64,000 nt of DNA from Roseococcus microcysteis (GTDB taxonomy: Bacteria; Pseudomonadota; Alphaproteobacteria; Acetobacterales; Acetobacteraceae). The translations under genes were made by a program, and so were the position numbers. Under the pieces are notes generated by a model. That model saw only the letters and a program-made list of their open reading frames with translations, did no database searches and had not been told where the DNA came from. Positions within the stretch are counted from its first letter, which is position 1. Every line of letters begins with the position of its first letter. Below are positions 36,211 through 45,020 of the stretch, one piece after another. The stretch spans positions 3,984,501 to 4,048,500 of the forward strand of contig NZ_CP061718.1 in NCBI RefSeq assembly GCF_014764365.1. Reading direction: 5' to 3'.

Positions 36211-36996
36211 CTACTGCGCGCGCCGCCGCAGCGCCATGTCCACCAGCAACAGCAGCAGCGTGAACACGATCAGCAGCACCGCCACCGCCGCCATGGCGGG
36301 GTCGAGGTTCTCGTTGATCCCGTCCCAGATGCGGCGGGGCAGGGTGAACACGTCGCGGCTCGCGATGAACAGCACCATCACCAGCTCATCCCAAGAATGG
36401 ATGAAGGCGAAGATGGCGCCCGAGACGATGCCCGGCATGATGCGCGGCAGGATCACCCAACGCAGCGTCTGCATGAGCGAGGCCCCCATGCCCCGCGCCG
36501 CCTGCTCCAGCCGCGGGTCGAAGGCGGCCAGGGCCGTCGAGACGGTGATGACCACATAGGGAATGCCCGTGACGCCATGGGCGATGACCACGCCCAGGAA
36601 GCGGTCCAGCAGGTCGAGCGGCCCGAAATAGCGATACAGCCCGATCGCGTAGACGATGGAGGGGATGATCAGCGGCAGCAACATCAGCAGCCGCACGAGG
36701 TCCGTCGCGCGCCGCGAGATGCGCCAGCAGCCGATGGCGCACAGCGTCCCCGCCACCACCGACAGCACCGTGGAAGCGAGCGCGATGGTGAAGGACTGCC
36801 AGATGGAGCCCAGCCATTCCTCCGAGGTCAGCACCGTACGGAAGTGCTGCAGGCTCAGCCCCTCATGCGGCAGCGAGAGGAAACGCTGGTCCGTCAGCGC
36901 CACCGGCAGCACGATCAGGATGGGCAGCACGAGGTAGAGCGCCGTGATCCAGGCCAGCCCCCGCCCGAAGGGCCCGGCGCCATGGGTTCCATGCAT
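36211..36996 (-). CDS. ABC transporter permease (PotC-like)
   Basis: 261-residue inner-membrane permease with six helices. Seen: ALYLVLPILIVLPVALTD as first helix and the EAA loop LEQAARGMGASLMQTLRWVILPRIMPGI near residues 165-192. The final gene of the minus-strand operon that begins at 41766; ATG 36996 lies three bases after the PotB-like stop. Works with the PotB-like permease and PotA-like ATPase to import a small cationic or organic solute. Confidence 0.92.
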   Translation of the reverse strand: MHGTHGAGPFGRGLAWITALYLVLPILIVLPVALTDQRFLSLPHEGLSLQHFRTVLTSEEWLGSIWQSFTIALASTVLSVVAGTLCAIGCWRISRRATDLVRLLMLLPLIIPSIVYAIGLYRYFGPLDLLDRFLGVVIAHGVTGIPYVVITVSTALAAFDPRLEQAARGMGASLMQTLRWVILPRIMPGIVSGAIFAFIHSWDELVMVLFIASRDVFTLPRRIWDGINENLDPAMAAVAVLLIVFTLLLLLVDMALRRRAQ

Positions 36997-36999
36997 CGC

Positions 37000-37848
37000 T
37001 CAGCCCCCCCCGCTGCCGAACATGCGCCGCAGGTCCACCACCCGGGAAAAGACCAGCAGCGTGACCATGATGGCCACCACCAGCATGGTCGCCATCATGG
37101 TGCCCAGCCCCCAGCGGATCAGGTCCAGGATCTGCAGCGCGATCCACTCCGCCACCATCAGCGTGCGGCCGCCGCCCAGGATGGCGGGCGTGATGTAGAA
37201 GCCCAGCGAGAAGATGAAGACCAGCACGCCGGCCGCGATCACGCCGGGCATGGAGAGCGGCAGGAAGACCTGGCGGAACACCTGCCCGCGCGAGGCGCCA
37301 AGCCCCCGCGCGGCCGCCAGCAGCCGCATGTCGATCTCGCGCATGGAGGCCAGCATGGGCAGCACCGCGAAGGGCACCATGTAGTGCACCATGCCGACCA
37401 GGATGCCGAATTCGTTCCACACCAGCGGCAGCGGTTCGCTGATCACGCCCGCCTGCATCAGCGTGTTGTTCACCAGCCCTTGGCGGCGCAGCAGCGTGAC
37501 CCAGGCGAAGGCCCGCACCAGCACCGAGATCCACAACGGCACCAGCACCGCCAGGATCCACCAGTTGCGCGCCCGCGGCGAGGCGAGGGTGATGGCATAG
37601 GCGATGGCATAGCCCAGCAGCAGCGCGAAGGCGGTGGTCAGCAGGCAGATGCGCAGCGTGGTGAAGATGACGCGCTGGATGCCCTCCGAGGTCAGCAGGC
37701 GTTCGTAATTGCCGAGGCCCGGCTCGGGCTCGGTGAAGGAGATGGTCAGCACCTGCGCGATGGGCGCCACGTAGAAGAACAGCACCAGCGCCACGGCGGG
37801 CAGCAGCAGCAGCCACCAGCCCAGGCTCGCGCGGCCGGAGGCCGTCAT
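37000..37848 (-). CDS. ABC transporter permease (PotB-like)
   Basis: 282-residue inner-membrane permease with six helices. Seen: LLLLPAVALVLFFYVAPIAQVLTISF near the start and the EAA loop LLAAARGLGASRGQVFRQVFLPLSMPGV. Its ATG overlaps the ATPase gene's stop by four bases. The C-terminus ends in a run of Gly encoded by eight consecutive G, a spot where a miscount would alter only the last residues. Confidence 0.92.
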   Translation of the reverse strand: MTASGRASLGWWLLLLPAVALVLFFYVAPIAQVLTISFTEPEPGLGNYERLLTSEGIQRVIFTTLRICLLTTAFALLLGYAIAYAITLASPRARNWWILAVLVPLWISVLVRAFAWVTLLRRQGLVNNTLMQAGVISEPLPLVWNEFGILVGMVHYMVPFAVLPMLASMREIDMRLLAAARGLGASRGQVFRQVFLPLSMPGVIAAGVLVFIFSLGFYITPAILGGGRTLMVAEWIALQILDLIRWGLGTMMATMLVVAIMVTLLVFSRVVDLRRMFGSGGG

Positions 37849-38939
37849 GGCGCGTCCTCCTCGACCGGCACGGCGGCATCGGCCGCCCAGCCGAGCCGCA
37901 CCGGCAGCCCTTCGGCAGGTGCCACGGGCGATTGCCAGGCGGGCAGCACGGCGCGAATTTCGCCCAGATGCGGCGTCTCCACCACCAGCGAGAAGCCGGC
38001 GCCCAGATAGGCGAAGGCGCGCACCGTGCCTTCGACCACGTTTTCCGCCGTCTCACCGGCGTTCAGCACCGTGATCTTCTCGGGGCGCAGCGAGAGCAGG
38101 GCGCGCCCGCCATCGCGCGGCATGTGGACCGGGCCCGCGAAGCGCACATGGATGCCCTGGCCCGGCGTCTCCAGCAGCATCCCCGCCGCGTCCGGCCCGC
38201 GCGCGACGCCGTGCAGGAAGTTCGACTTGCCGAGGAAATCCGCCACGAAGCGGGTGCGTGGGCGTTCATAGAGTTCGCCGGGGCCGCCGAACTGCACCAG
38301 CTTGCCATGGTTCAGGATGGCGATGCGGTCCGACAGCGACAGCGCCTCCTCCTGGTCATGCGTGACGTTGACGAAGGTGCGGCCGATGCGCCGGTGCAGC
38401 GCCTTCAGCTCCTCCTGGAGTTCGGCGCGCAGCTTCTTGTCGAGCGCAGAAAGGGGTTCGTCCAGCAGAAGCAAATTCGGGTCGAAGACCAGCGCGCGGG
38501 CCAGGGCCACGCGCTGCTGCTGCCCGCCGGAAAGCTGCTTGGGCAGGCGCTCCGCGAAGGCCGAAAGCTGCACGAGGTCGAGCGCCGCGCGCACCTTGGC
38601 GTCCCGGTCGGCGCGCGACTGGCCGCGCACGCGCAGCGGAAAGGCCACGTTGTCGGCCACGCTCATATGCGGGAACAGCGCATAGCCCTGGAAGACCATG
38701 CCGAAATCGCGTTTCTCGGGCGGGAGCGGCGTGATGTCGCGCCCATCCAGCAGCACATGCCCGTCGGTCGGCTCCACGAAGCCCGCCACCGCCATCAGGA
38801 TGGTGGTCTTGCCGGAGCCGCTCGGGCCCAGCAGCGTCAGGAACTGGCCCTGCTCCACCTCCAGCGAGACATCCTCCACCGCCGTGAAGTCGCCATAGCG
38901 CTTGGTCAGCCGGCGCAGCGAAAGGGCGTGGCCCTTCAC
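37845..38939 (-). CDS. ABC transporter ATP-binding protein (PotA-like)
   Basis: 364-residue ATPase, GTG start at 38939 overlapping the aldolase gene's stop. Seen: Walker A LGPSGSGKTTIL near residue 38, QLSGGQQQRVALARAL, LLLLDEPLSALDKKLR, switch His in VTHDQEEALSLSD and a C-terminal TOBE/OB region (ISLRPEKITVLNAGE-like SLRPEKITVL). It energises the Pot-type transporter. Coupled translation (4-bp overlaps on both sides) indicates stoichiometric expression. Confidence 0.94.
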   Translation of the reverse strand: MKGHALSLRRLTKRYGDFTAVEDVSLEVEQGQFLTLLGPSGSGKTTILMAVAGFVEPTDGHVLLDGRDITPLPPEKRDFGMVFQGYALFPHMSVADNVAFPLRVRGQSRADRDAKVRAALDLVQLSAFAERLPKQLSGGQQQRVALARALVFDPNLLLLDEPLSALDKKLRAELQEELKALHRRIGRTFVNVTHDQEEALSLSDRIAILNHGKLVQFGGPGELYERPRTRFVADFLGKSNFLHGVARGPDAAGMLLETPGQGIHVRFAGPVHMPRDGGRALLSLRPEKITVLNAGETAENVVEGTVRAFAYLGAGFSLVVETPHLGEIRAVLPAWQSPVAPAEGLPVRLGWAADAAVPVEEDAP

Positions 38940-39706
38940 GACTTGTAGTCCGGCTGCTGGCGGTCGAGCTTGCGGCGCAGCGCCTGCCAGGGCAGCCAGC
39001 CCTTGGTGGGGCCGCTGCCGAACTGGTCGCGCGTGCGCTCCACCACCTCGGGCGGCGGCATGGTCAGCGCCTTGCCGCCCGATTGCGCGGCGAGCTGGAT
39101 TCGGCAGGACTGCTCCAGGTAGTACATGTAGTAGAAGGCCTCGGCCACGGTGCGCCCCACCGTCAGCAGCCCGTGGTTGCGCAGGATCATGCAGTTGTGG
39201 CTGCCCAGGTCGCGCACCAGGCGCTGGCGTTCCGACAGGTTGTCGTCCGCCGCGATGCCCTCGTATTCATGGATGGCGACGCGCCCCGCGAATTCGATGC
39301 TGATCTGGTTCAGCGGCAGCAGCCCCTGTTCCTGCGCCGCCACCGCCATGCCCGCGATGGTGTGGGTGTGCATGACGCAAGCCGCATCCTCACGCCCGGT
39401 GTGGATGGCCGAATGGATGACGAAGCCCGCCGGGTTCACCGGCCAGGAGGTCTCCTGCAAGGGCTCGCCCTCCGCGTCCACGGCGACGAGGGAGGAGGCC
39501 GTGACCTCCTCGAACAGCAGCCCATAGGGGTTCACCAGGAACCGATGTCCCGGCCCCGGCAGCCGCACGGACAGGTGCGTGAACACCAGGTCCGTCATGC
39601 CGAAATGCGCGATGAGGCGGTAGGCCGCGGCCAGATCCTCGCGCAGCTCCTGTTCGGTCGGCGTGCGGTTGGGGTCGGGGCGGACGGGCGGCGGGGGAAG
39701 GGACAT
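38936..39706 (-). CDS. Class II aldolase/adducin family protein
   Basis: 256 residues from ATG 39706 (TTG three bases upstream possible). Zinc-dependent class II aldolase fold: HLSVRLPGPGHRFLVNPYG, the His pair in CVMHTHTIAGMAV and a third His in LRNHGLLTVG. Related proteins are fuculose-phosphate-type aldolases or decarboxylases; the catalytic acid residue cannot be placed with confidence. It sits between a D-2-hydroxyacid dehydrogenase gene and the Pot-type ATPase gene, overlapping both, so enzyme and transporter are made together. Substrate unknown. Confidence 0.9.
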   Translation of the reverse strand: MSLPPPPVRPDPNRTPTEQELREDLAAAYRLIAHFGMTDLVFTHLSVRLPGPGHRFLVNPYGLLFEEVTASSLVAVDAEGEPLQETSWPVNPAGFVIHSAIHTGREDAACVMHTHTIAGMAVAAQEQGLLPLNQISIEFAGRVAIHEYEGIAADDNLSERQRLVRDLGSHNCMILRNHGLLTVGRTVAEAFYYMYYLEQSCRIQLAAQSGGKALTMPPPEVVERTRDQFGSGPTKGWLPWQALRRKLDRQQPDYKS

Positions 39707-40644
39707 CAATAGCCTCGCGCGGGGTCGTAGAGATGGGGAAGCGTCTCGCCACGCTCCAGCGCGGCGATGGCGCGGGCCACGTAGCGCGCGCGCTCGGCGC
39801 GGCTGGGCAGGCTGGCCACATGGGGGGTGACGATGATGGAAGGATGCGCCCAGGCCGGGCTGTCGGATGGCAGGGGCTCGGGCGTGAACACGTCCAGCAC
39901 CGCGCCCGAGAGCTGCCCGGAATCGAGGGCGGCGATGATGTCGGGCAGCACCTGCTGCGCCCCGCGCCCCACCTGCACCAGCCCCGCGCCGCGCGGCAGC
40001 TTCGCCAGCAGCGGCGCCGCGAGAAGGCCCTGGGTTTCGGCGGTGGCGGGCAGCAGGCAGACCAGCACGTCGCAGCCGGAGAGGAAGGCGTCACGCTCCT
40101 CCGCACCCGCGAAGCACTCGACGCCGGGGATGGATTTGCGGCTGCGCGACCAGCCGCGCACCGGAATGCCCAGCGCACGCAGCATCTCGGCCGAACGCTG
40201 GCCCATGGCGCCGAGGCCCATGATGCCCACGGTGCGGTCCGCCGCGGCGAAGGGCGGGTCCACCGCCGCCCATTCCCGCGCGGCCTGGGCCAGCGCCATG
40301 CGCCGCGCCTCCTTGGCGAGCGACAGCACGGCCCACACCACGAATTCGCCCATGCGCTGCGTGGCCTCGTCGGGCACGCAGCGCACGATGGGCACGCCCG
40401 CCGGCAGGCTCGGATCCGCCACGATGTGATCCACGCCCGCGCCCGAGCCGAAGATGGCGCGCAGCCTGGGCATGGCGGCGAGCCGCCCCGGCTCGGGGTC
40501 CCAGACCAACGCGTAGTCCACCATCTCGGGCGTCACGTCCGGGTCATTCCAGTCCCGGACCTCCAGGCCCGGCACCAGGTCACCGAAGCCGCGACGCCAT
40601 TCCAGGACGGCCTCGGGGCCGCCCGACTTCACCACCAGGATCAC
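39706..40644 (-). CDS. D-2-hydroxyacid dehydrogenase (GhrA-like)
   Basis: 312 residues, GTG start at 40644. NAD(P)H-dependent reductase of 2-oxo acids such as glyoxylate or hydroxypyruvate. Seen: Rossmann loop GIMGLGAMGQRSAEML near residue 140, GRGAQQVLPDIIAALDSGQLSGAVLDVF with the catalytic Glu segment PEPLP, and the catalytic His in TPHVASLP. The Arg of the family's RG motif is present in VGRGAQ. It overlaps the aldolase start by one base and follows the receptor gene by 15 bp. Confidence 0.92.
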   Translation of the reverse strand: MILVVKSGGPEAVLEWRRGFGDLVPGLEVRDWNDPDVTPEMVDYALVWDPEPGRLAAMPRLRAIFGSGAGVDHIVADPSLPAGVPIVRCVPDEATQRMGEFVVWAVLSLAKEARRMALAQAAREWAAVDPPFAAADRTVGIMGLGAMGQRSAEMLRALGIPVRGWSRSRKSIPGVECFAGAEERDAFLSGCDVLVCLLPATAETQGLLAAPLLAKLPRGAGLVQVGRGAQQVLPDIIAALDSGQLSGAVLDVFTPEPLPSDSPAWAHPSIIVTPHVASLPSRAERARYVARAIAALERGETLPHLYDPARGY

Positions 40645-40659
40645 GCGAAATACCCTATG

Positions 40660-41766
40660 TCAGCCGGTCACCATGTCGATGTAGTCGGCATTCACCCGGG
40701 CATAGTTCTCACCCCACCAGCGCCCGTTCTGCGCCACCTGCACGGCGGCATTGGCGGGTTCGGTCGGGTTGAAGCGCTTGTATTCCTCGGGGACGAGAGG
40801 TGCGGCGGCGGGGTTGGTCGGGCCATTGCCGAAGAACTTCAGCAATTCCACCTGCTGCTCGGCATTGGCCAGCATCGAGGCCAGCAGCCGCTGCGCCGCC
40901 GCCCCCGCCGGGTTGCCGCGGGGCATGACGAAGATGCCGGGCTGCAGGATGCCCTGGTTCCAGATGAACTTGAACCGCCCGTTGCTCTCCTGCTCCAGCA
41001 CCTTGGCGCGGGTGTGCCAGATCTGGCCCATCACCGCCTCGCCCGTGCGGATGAACTGCTCCGACTCCGCGCCCGAGGTCCAGAAGACCAGGTTGCGCCG
41101 GATTTCCCGCACGCGAGCGAGCGAGGCGCGCACATCCAGCGGATAGAGTTCCGACAAGGGCCGGCCCAGCGACATCTGCGCCGCGTCCAGCGCGCCCGCC
41201 GCGTCACGCCGCAGCAGCCGCGTGCCGGGGAAGCGGCGAAGGTCCCAGAAATCCGCCCAGCTTGTGGGCGCGGTCTGGAATTTCGTGCTGTCATAGACCA
41301 GCACATTGCTGAAGGAATACGGCGCCGCGCCATGTTCGAGCGCGAAGGTCGGCCCGATCACGTGCTCGCGGTTCACCACGCTGTAGTCCACCGGCGTCAG
41401 CAAATTCATGCCGCCCAGCAGGAAGGCGGAGGTGGCGGAGCTGTCGCAGAGGTCCCAGGTGACGCGCCCGCTCTCCACCATGGAACGGATGCGGCCGGCC
41501 GAGGGCCCCGTGCTGTCCTGCACGACGCGGAAGCCCGGATTGGCGGCCATGAAGGGCTCGCCATAGAAGCGGCCAAAGGCCTGGTTGGCCATGCCGCCCC
41601 AGTTCACCATCACGATGTTCTGCGGCGTCTGCGCCCCGGCCTCGCCGGCCAATGCCGCGCTGAGGCCGAGGGCGGCGAGCCCCGCCAGCAGCGTGCGGCG
41701 GTCCATCTCCCCGCGCCGGTATTTCGCCAGCGCCAATTCGACGCAATCCTGCTGGAAGCTCTGCAT
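40660..41766 (-). CDS. Polyamine-type ABC transporter substrate-binding protein (PotD-like)
   Basis: 368 residues from ATG 41766. The first 20 residues (MQSFQQDCVELALAKYRRGE) precede a signal peptide MDRRTLLAGLAALGLSAALA; an internal ATG at 41706 would remove this leader, so the real start is uncertain. The mature part shows IVMVNWGGMANQAFGRFYGEPF, the classical SBP_bac_6/8 opening of polyamine or thiamine-type receptors, and MPRGNPAGAAAQRLLASML. It is the first gene of the six-gene operon 41766-36211 and provides its receptor. Confidence 0.91.
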   Translation of the reverse strand: MQSFQQDCVELALAKYRRGEMDRRTLLAGLAALGLSAALAGEAGAQTPQNIVMVNWGGMANQAFGRFYGEPFMAANPGFRVVQDSTGPSAGRIRSMVESGRVTWDLCDSSATSAFLLGGMNLLTPVDYSVVNREHVIGPTFALEHGAAPYSFSNVLVYDSTKFQTAPTSWADFWDLRRFPGTRLLRRDAAGALDAAQMSLGRPLSELYPLDVRASLARVREIRRNLVFWTSGAESEQFIRTGEAVMGQIWHTRAKVLEQESNGRFKFIWNQGILQPGIFVMPRGNPAGAAAQRLLASMLANAEQQVELLKFFGNGPTNPAAAPLVPEEYKRFNPTEPANAAVQVAQNGRWWGENYARVNADYIDMVTG

Positions 41767-41964
41767 CCGTCTCTCCTGCCCGTGCCTGTCGGGTGCGCGG
41801 CGGTGTTTTCGCACGGCGCAGCCATCCCAGACGCAACTCGATGGTTGCCGTGGCGCCAGCGTCAGTCTCCCGGGCCGGATCAGACCACGGCGCGGCGCGG
41901 GCCGCAATCATGGCGATGCGCGACGCCTTGGGGCTAGGCTGCCCCACCCTGTCCGGAGATGCGC

Positions 41965-43584
41965 ATGAACGCCGAATTCGTCCTGCTCAACGCCCGCATC
42001 GCGACCATGGGGGGGCAGGGGGACATCATCGGCGGGCTGGCGTCCATGGGCGGGCGCATCGTCGCCATGGGCGAGGATTTCGCCATGCGCCAGCATATCG
42101 GCCCCGGCACGCGGGTGCTGGATGCGGGGGGTGCCCGCGTCATTCCCGGCATCGTGGACAGTCATTGCCACCCGGACGCCTATGCGGTGCGGCTGAAGGG
42201 CTGGACGCTGGTCTCGCCCGACCGCGTGGCCAGCCGCGAGGCGCTGCTCGCCACCATCCACCGCGTCTGCGCGGCACTCCCGCCCGGCCGCTGGGGCGCC
42301 TTCTACCGGCTGAACGAGCGGGCCTCCGGCGGCTATCCGACGCGCGAGGAGTTGGACGTGGCCGGCGCCGGCCGCCCGGTCTTCATCCTGCGCACGGACG
42401 GGCATATGGGCCTCGCCAACCGCGCCGCCTTCGCCGCCTGCGGCCTGCCCGATGACGTGGCGGACCCGCCCTTCGGCGCCTTCGGCCGCGACCCCGCGAC
42501 GGGCGCGCTCACCGGCCTGGTGCGCGAGACGGCGGCGCATATCTTCCTCGACGCCATTCACGCCACCGACCGCGAATCGGACATCATGGACGGCATGGAG
42601 ATGGTGCAGGACCAGTGCCTCGCCCATGGCATCACCTCGGTCGGCAACGCGCTGACGCCCACCCAGGCCATCCGCGCCTTCCAGGCCATGCGGCGCGAGG
42701 GGCGGTTTCGCATGCGCCTTGGCATCATGGCCTCGGGCCGCGACGTGCCGCTGGTGCCGCATCTGATCGGGGCGGGAATCCGGTCGGGCTTCGGCGATGA
42801 ATGGCTGCGGCTGATCGGCGTGGAATGGTGCCCGGATTGCTCCACCTCCGGCCGCACCGCCGCCTATTGGGAGCCCTATCTCGGCACCCCCGTGCCCGGC
42901 GAGCCCGTGCCCAACACCGGCATGCTGCTCTACGACAAGGAGGACCTGACCCAGCGCGTCACCGCCGCCCACAAGGCCGGGCTGCAGGTGATGATCGAGG
43001 GCGTGGGCGACCGCGGCATTGATTTCGCGCTGGACGTGATGGAGGCGGCATTGGCCGCCCACCCGGTGCAGGACCACCGGATGCGCGTGGAACATTGCTG
43101 CTTCGTGACGCCCGCCATCCTGGCGCGGCTGAAGCGCGGTGGCTTTATCGACTCGAGCGCGACCGGCTTCATGGACGAGCTGGGCGAGGCCTATGTCGCC
43201 AATCGCGGCCAGGCGGCCATGCGCCACATGTGGCCGCACCGCAGCCTGATCGCCGCGGGCGTGCCCGCGCCCGGCCATTCGGATTTCGCGGTGTGCCGCG
43301 TGAACCCCTTCACCGCGCTGGGCGCCATGGTCACGCGCCGGACCCAGACGGGTGCCGACCTCGATGCCAGCGAGGCCATCACGCCGCGGGAGGCGCTGGC
43401 CGCCTACACCACGCTGGGCGCCTTCGCGCAGCGCGAGGAAGCCGACAAGGGCAGCCTGGACATCGGCAAGCTCGCGGATTTCGCCGTGCTCGACACCGAT
43501 ATCCTGGAATGCGACCCCGCCGCCATCCGCGACACGCGTGTCACCGCCACCGTGGTCGGCGGCGTGGTGCGGCACGGGGGGTGA
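41965..43584 (+). CDS. Amidohydrolase family protein (YtcJ-like)
   Basis: 539 residues from ATG 41965 (CCGGAG six bases upstream). Metal-dependent hydrolase with the TIM-barrel amidohydrolase layout: an N-terminal beta part (RIVAMGEDF), the metal motif VDSHCHPD near residue 65, a His region RVEHCCF, and GHSDFAVCRVNPF with the late Asp. The C-terminal segment GKLADFAVLDTDILECD is typical of this family. Substrate unknown; it precedes two flavin monooxygenases in the same direction after 118 bp. Confidence 0.9.
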   Translation: MNAEFVLLNARIATMGGQGDIIGGLASMGGRIVAMGEDFAMRQHIGPGTRVLDAGGARVIPGIVDSHCHPDAYAVRLKGWTLVSPDRVASREALLATIHRVCAALPPGRWGAFYRLNERASGGYPTREELDVAGAGRPVFILRTDGHMGLANRAAFAACGLPDDVADPPFGAFGRDPATGALTGLVRETAAHIFLDAIHATDRESDIMDGMEMVQDQCLAHGITSVGNALTPTQAIRAFQAMRREGRFRMRLGIMASGRDVPLVPHLIGAGIRSGFGDEWLRLIGVEWCPDCSTSGRTAAYWEPYLGTPVPGEPVPNTGMLLYDKEDLTQRVTAAHKAGLQVMIEGVGDRGIDFALDVMEAALAAHPVQDHRMRVEHCCFVTPAILARLKRGGFIDSSATGFMDELGEAYVANRGQAAMRHMWPHRSLIAAGVPAPGHSDFAVCRVNPFTALGAMVTRRTQTGADLDASEAITPREALAAYTTLGAFAQREEADKGSLDIGKLADFAVLDTDILECDPAAIRDTRVTATVVGGVVRHGG

Positions 43585-43664
43585 CGCGTGGCATCGCGTG
43601 GCGCATAGTCGCGCCAACGACGCCAGAACAACGCACGGCCCTTCAGCCTGAACCAGGAGGCCGC

Positions 43665-43706
43665 TTGTCCATCGTCCCGCCCGCATCGGGCTGCGCCGCG
43701 CCATGA
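43665..43706 (+). other. Possible 13-codon leader ORF before the LLM gene
   Basis: TTG 43665 lies four bases after a perfect AGGAGG (43655-43660) and opens a 13-codon frame (SIVPPASGCAAP after the start) whose TGA overlaps the ATG of the LLM monooxygenase gene at 43703. The LLM ATG itself has no such ribosome site. It may be a translated leader that couples into the gene; it contains one Cys. Could also be coincidence. Confidence 0.35.
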
Positions 43707-45007
43707 CCGCGCGCCGGATGCACCTGCTGGCCTATCTCAAGACGGGCCCCACCGCGAACCACCCGGGCGCTTGGCGCCACCCGGCCGCCGCGCTGGACGA
43801 CATCTTCGAGCCCGCGCGCTACGAGCACATCGCGCGCGTGCTGGAGGCGGCGCGCTTCGATGGCTGCTTCTATGCCGACACCTTCGGCCTGCAGGACATC
43901 CATGGCGGCAATTTCGACGCGACGCTGCGCCATGGCGGGCAGATCAGCTACCTCGACCCCATGATGGTGCTGCCCATCATGGCGCGCGCCACGCGGCACC
44001 TCGGGCTGGGGGCGACACTCTCCACCAGCTTCGCCCATCCCTACGCGCTGGCGCGCAGCCTCGCTTCGCTGGACCATCTCAGCGGCGGGCGCGCGGCGTG
44101 GAACGTGGTCACCTCGGCCACCGACCTCGAAGCGCGCAACTTCGGCATGGACGGCATCCCGCCCAAGCACGAACGCTATGACCGCGCCGATGAGGCGCTG
44201 GAGGCCTGCTGCGCGCTCTGGGACGGCTGGGAGGAAAGCGCGCTGGTGAAGGACCGAGCGGCCGGCGTCTTCGTGGACCCCTCCCGCGTGCACTATACCA
44301 ACTACGAGGGCCGTTTCGTCCGCACGCGCGGGCCGCTTTCCATCCCGCGCAGCCCGCAGGGGCGACCGGTGCTGATGCAGGCCGGCTCCTCCGAGCGCGG
44401 CCGCGAATTCGCCGCGCGCTGGGCCGAGATCATCTTCATGACGCCCCATCTGCGCGAGGACGCCATCGCCTTTCGCGCCGACATGCATGCGCGCCTCGCC
44501 GCCGCCGGCCGCGCGCCCGAGAGCTGCAAGATCATGCCCAGCTTCGCCCTGGTGCTGGCCGAGACGGACAGCATCGCGCGCGAGAAGCACGAATACCTGC
44601 AATCCCTCATCACGCCCGACGCGCAGATGATGCTGAACTCCGCCCTGGTGGGCGTGGACCTCTCCCGCCATCGCACCGCCGAGGAAGTCGCCGCCGCCCA
44701 GGGCAACCAGGGCATCGCGGGCAGCACCGACCGCGTGCTGGCCCAGGCCCGCGCCGAGGGTCTGGGCTTCGCGGAAGCGGCGGCGAAGCCCCGCGGCCTG
44801 CTGGTCGGTTCCGCCACCACCGTCGCCGACATGCTGGAGGAATGGTTCACCACCGAGGCCTGCGACGGCTTCATCTTCTGGCCCACCGTCTTCCCCGCCA
44901 TGTTCGAGGAGGTGGCCCGCCTCCTCGTGCCCGAACTCCAGCGCCGCGGGCTGTTCCGCCGCGACTATGCCGGCGCCACGCTGCGCCAGAATCTCGCTTC
45001 CCCATGA
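43703..45007 (+). CDS. LLM-class flavin-dependent monooxygenase (NtaA/SnaA/DszA type)
   Basis: 434 residues, F420/FMN-type TIM-barrel monooxygenase of the group that uses FMNH2 from a separate reductase. Seen: MHLLAYLKTGPTANHPGAWRHP at the N-terminus, LDHLSGGRAAWNVVTSATDLEARNFG near residues 125-150 and AVDLSRHRTAEE-like helices at the end. Substrates of this group are chelators, sulfonates or dibenzothiophene sulfone; the actual one is unknown. 13 bases before the next LLM gene, a likely pair. No flavin reductase gene is nearby. Confidence 0.9.
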   Translation: MTARRMHLLAYLKTGPTANHPGAWRHPAAALDDIFEPARYEHIARVLEAARFDGCFYADTFGLQDIHGGNFDATLRHGGQISYLDPMMVLPIMARATRHLGLGATLSTSFAHPYALARSLASLDHLSGGRAAWNVVTSATDLEARNFGMDGIPPKHERYDRADEALEACCALWDGWEESALVKDRAAGVFVDPSRVHYTNYEGRFVRTRGPLSIPRSPQGRPVLMQAGSSERGREFAARWAEIIFMTPHLREDAIAFRADMHARLAAAGRAPESCKIMPSFALVLAETDSIAREKHEYLQSLITPDAQMMLNSALVGVDLSRHRTAEEVAAAQGNQGIAGSTDRVLAQARAEGLGFAEAAAKPRGLLVGSATTVADMLEEWFTTEACDGFIFWPTVFPAMFEEVARLLVPELQRRGLFRRDYAGATLRQNLASP

Positions 45008-45020
45008 AAGGCCGCTTGCG

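Noticed and set aside
36175-38010. 611-codon plus-strand frame opposite the Pot-type permeases
   Set aside because: Composition (QHHR-rich) and lack of motifs show it is a shadow of the minus-strand transporter genes.
39733-41937. 734-codon plus-strand frame opposite the dehydrogenase and PotD-like genes
   Set aside because: Same reasoning: no domain, antisense to genes with intact motifs.
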